Positions 15,467-16,259 of a stretch of 16,259 bases of DNA are shown in pieces; positions within the stretch are counted from its first letter, which is position 1; the number at the start of each line of letters is the position of its first letter. Under the pieces are notes generated by a model. The model was not told where the DNA came from. It made no database searches and saw only the letters and a list, made by a program, of their open reading frames with translations. Both the position numbers and the translations under genes were made by a program. The stretch comes from CAZBEL01 sp964628055 (GTDB lineage Bacteria > Fidelibacterota > Marinisomatia > Marinisomatales > TCS56), in NCBI GenBank assembly GCA_964628055.1, contig CAZVNL010000045.1:1-16259 (forward strand), read 5' to 3'.

Positions 15467-15555
15467 GATTTATTACCACCGATGGACCTTCCTGTTTATC
15501 CAGAAAACTACTGGTACTAACCGGATAAAGAAAAATGGAGAATACGACACTGGCC

Positions 15556-15762
15556 CTATGAGTTTGATCCTGCTTTGTGCACTGCCTTTTTAATCTGGTC
15601 ACTTCCCACCCAGAGAAATCCCAGTGCTAAGATCCAAATGTGACTGAAAGCCGCTCCGGTCTGTTTTAGTTGATAGCCCCAATAAAAAACCACCGGGACC
15701 GCTAATAAAAGTAGGCCCCCCACGATCAATTGTACTTTCCAATTGATGTTTATTTTTTCCAT
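15556..15762 (-). CDS. Small two-helix membrane protein, 68 aa
   Basis: From the ATG at 15760-15762 the product starts MEKININWKVQLIVGGLLLL. It has two hydrophobic segments (about 10-31 and 40-54) and a basic tail (QIKKAVHKAGSNS), so it would sit in the inner membrane with a hairpin topology. A longer form from 15807 is possible but adds only a non-membrane leader. No Shine-Dalgarno site and no recognised family. It precedes the TIGR02206-type gene on the same strand. The hydrophobic pattern is the main support. Confidence 0.55.
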   Translation of the reverse strand: MEKININWKVQLIVGGLLLLAVPVVFYWGYQLKQTGAAFSHIWILALGFLWVGSDQIKKAVHKAGSNS

Positions 15763-15976
15763 GGTGATTGGTAACAACAAATGGCTTTTCGGGAAAGGAG
15801 CGCCCAAAAACAGGCCGTTTATTATTCTCTAAAGGGTTACGTTTACCATAGAAAGTAGCCTGATTAGATAAACCAAACAATTTGAAAAACTTCCATGAAT
15901 TTGGAGCTCAATGCAGTTCTTAGTCTGGGATTCAATTTCGACATTCATCATTTCCCTCCCTTTCTACCCAACCGTA

Positions 15977-16012
15977 TTGCCATTCCGCGGGAGACACGAC
16001 CGAGGAATCTAC
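15977..16012 (+). repeat. Palindromic dispersed repeat, copy A
   Basis: Reads TTGCCATTCCG...GAGGAATCTAC, the ends of a dispersed repeat common in FCB and other environmental genomes (usual form GTCATTCCG...GAGGAATCTAC). ATTCC and GGAAT form the base of an imperfect hairpin. The 11-base end GAGGAATCTAC (16002-16012) is the exact reverse complement of the start of copy B (16124-16134). Confidence 0.6.
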
Positions 16013-16123
16013 CCTTGGGAATTATTTTACTCTTTTGTCAGTCTTCTAACAGTTGCTTTTTAATAAGCCTGGTAATTCACAATTGCTTATAGTTACTTAA
16101 CCAATGGATTTTTTTTAGCGAAA

Positions 16124-16164
16124 GTAGATTCCTCACCCCGCTAAGGCGGCGTTCGGAATGACAA
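16124..16164 (-). repeat. Palindromic dispersed repeat, copy B (inverted)
   Basis: Same family as copy A but inverted: GTAGATTCCTC at the left and CGGAATGACAA at the right, around a perfect inner stem CCGC-TAAG-GCGG. The arms ATTCC/GGAAT also pair. Copies A and B share ends but differ in the middle, so this is two members of a repeat family and not a simple duplication. Facing outward-inverted with 111 bases between the matching 11-base ends, they could form a large stem. A terminator is unlikely on the minus strand. Confidence 0.65.
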
Positions 16165-16178
16165 ACTTTTTTTATTCC

Positions 16179-16206
16179 TTGTCCCGTTCATTATTGCGTT
16201 CATAAT
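16179..16206 (+). promoter_or_regulatory. Candidate promoter facing right
   Basis: TTGTCC (16179-16184) and CATAAT (16201-16206) are 16 bases apart. It lies just after repeat copy B and faces out of the window, where a gene may begin. The match is only moderate and no gene is visible within the window. Confidence 0.25.
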
Positions 16207-16259
16207 AGACTCCTTTTCTCTGTTACGGAGCCTTTAAAATGTTTAAATTTCCCCTAAAC

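Larger units (their letters stand above)
15763..16259. other. Gene-poor right end of the window
   Basis: Apart from the two palindromic repeats and a possible promoter listed separately, I see no gene. A plus-strand open frame at 15895-16092 (65 codons) has low-complexity, shadow-like composition and runs into the first repeat, and a minus frame at 15599-15880 is a shadow of the small membrane gene. The stretch is AT-rich and looks intergenic; a gene probably begins beyond the right edge on the plus strand. Confidence 0.5.

Noticed and set aside
15895..16092. 65-codon plus-strand frame at the right end
   Set aside because: It runs through repeat copy A, has no ribosome site, and its composition resembles non-coding DNA.

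Overview
The window looks like a chromosomal segment of a Gram-negative bacterium of the Fibrobacteres-Chlorobi-Bacteroidetes (FCB) side of the tree. Candidatus Marinimicrobia/Neomarinimicrobiota or a relative such as Ignavibacteria is my best guess. The reasons are a large beta-propeller protein resembling PorZ with a C-terminal FlgD-like/type IX-secretion-type sorting domain, several exported or lipid-anchored peptidases, outer-membrane barrel-like proteins, tRNA genes without encoded CCA, and short palindromic repeats of the 'GTCATTCCG...GAGGAATCTAC' type common in genomes of this group. The taxonomic call is an inference; no rRNA or other phylogenetic marker is present.

Layout. Positions 1-600 hold a minus-strand tRNA-Cys/tRNA-Leu pair with its own terminator, and a repeat element upstream that copies 15 bases of tRNA-Cys. 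Positions 601-1019 hold two small divergent genes. Positions 998-4544 (minus) are a four-gene run: outer-membrane barrel-like protein, small exported or membrane protein, M3-family oligopeptidase lipoprotein, small exported protein. A divergent plus-strand gene (4590-5465) encodes an exported or membrane protein of unknown function. Positions 5470-6281 (minus) are a short-chain dehydrogenase broken by a one-base frameshift and an in-frame TAG. Positions 6361-9805 (minus) encode a site-2-type membrane protease (M50) followed one base later by the PorZ-like propeller protein. A small plus-strand exported protein lies at 9981-10379. Positions 10436-14522 (minus) are an operon of exported S9A prolyl oligopeptidase/oligopeptidase B, succinate-semialdehyde dehydrogenase and a small exported protein. 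Positions 14651-15762 (minus) encode a TIGR02206-type seven-helix membrane protein and a two-helix small protein. Positions 15763-16259 contain no convincing gene but hold an inverted pair of palindromic repeats.

How it fits together. The clearest theme is peptide use and envelope protein handling: a lipoprotein M3 peptidase, an exported S9A peptidase, an intramembrane protease and a cell-surface-type propeller protein. This suits a peptide-degrading heterotroph. SSADH would feed 4-carbon semialdehydes into the TCA cycle. Several genes are translationally coupled (GTGA and ATGA overlaps; TAG-C-ATG), so the minus-strand blocks are probably true operons.

I found no CRISPR array, transposase, phage module, toxin-antitoxin pair or recognisable defence system. 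The window is mostly ordinary chromosome. The points most worth a second look are the doubly broken SDR gene, the tRNA-Cys fragment in the upstream repeat, the protease-propeller coupling, and several uncharacterised exported proteins.
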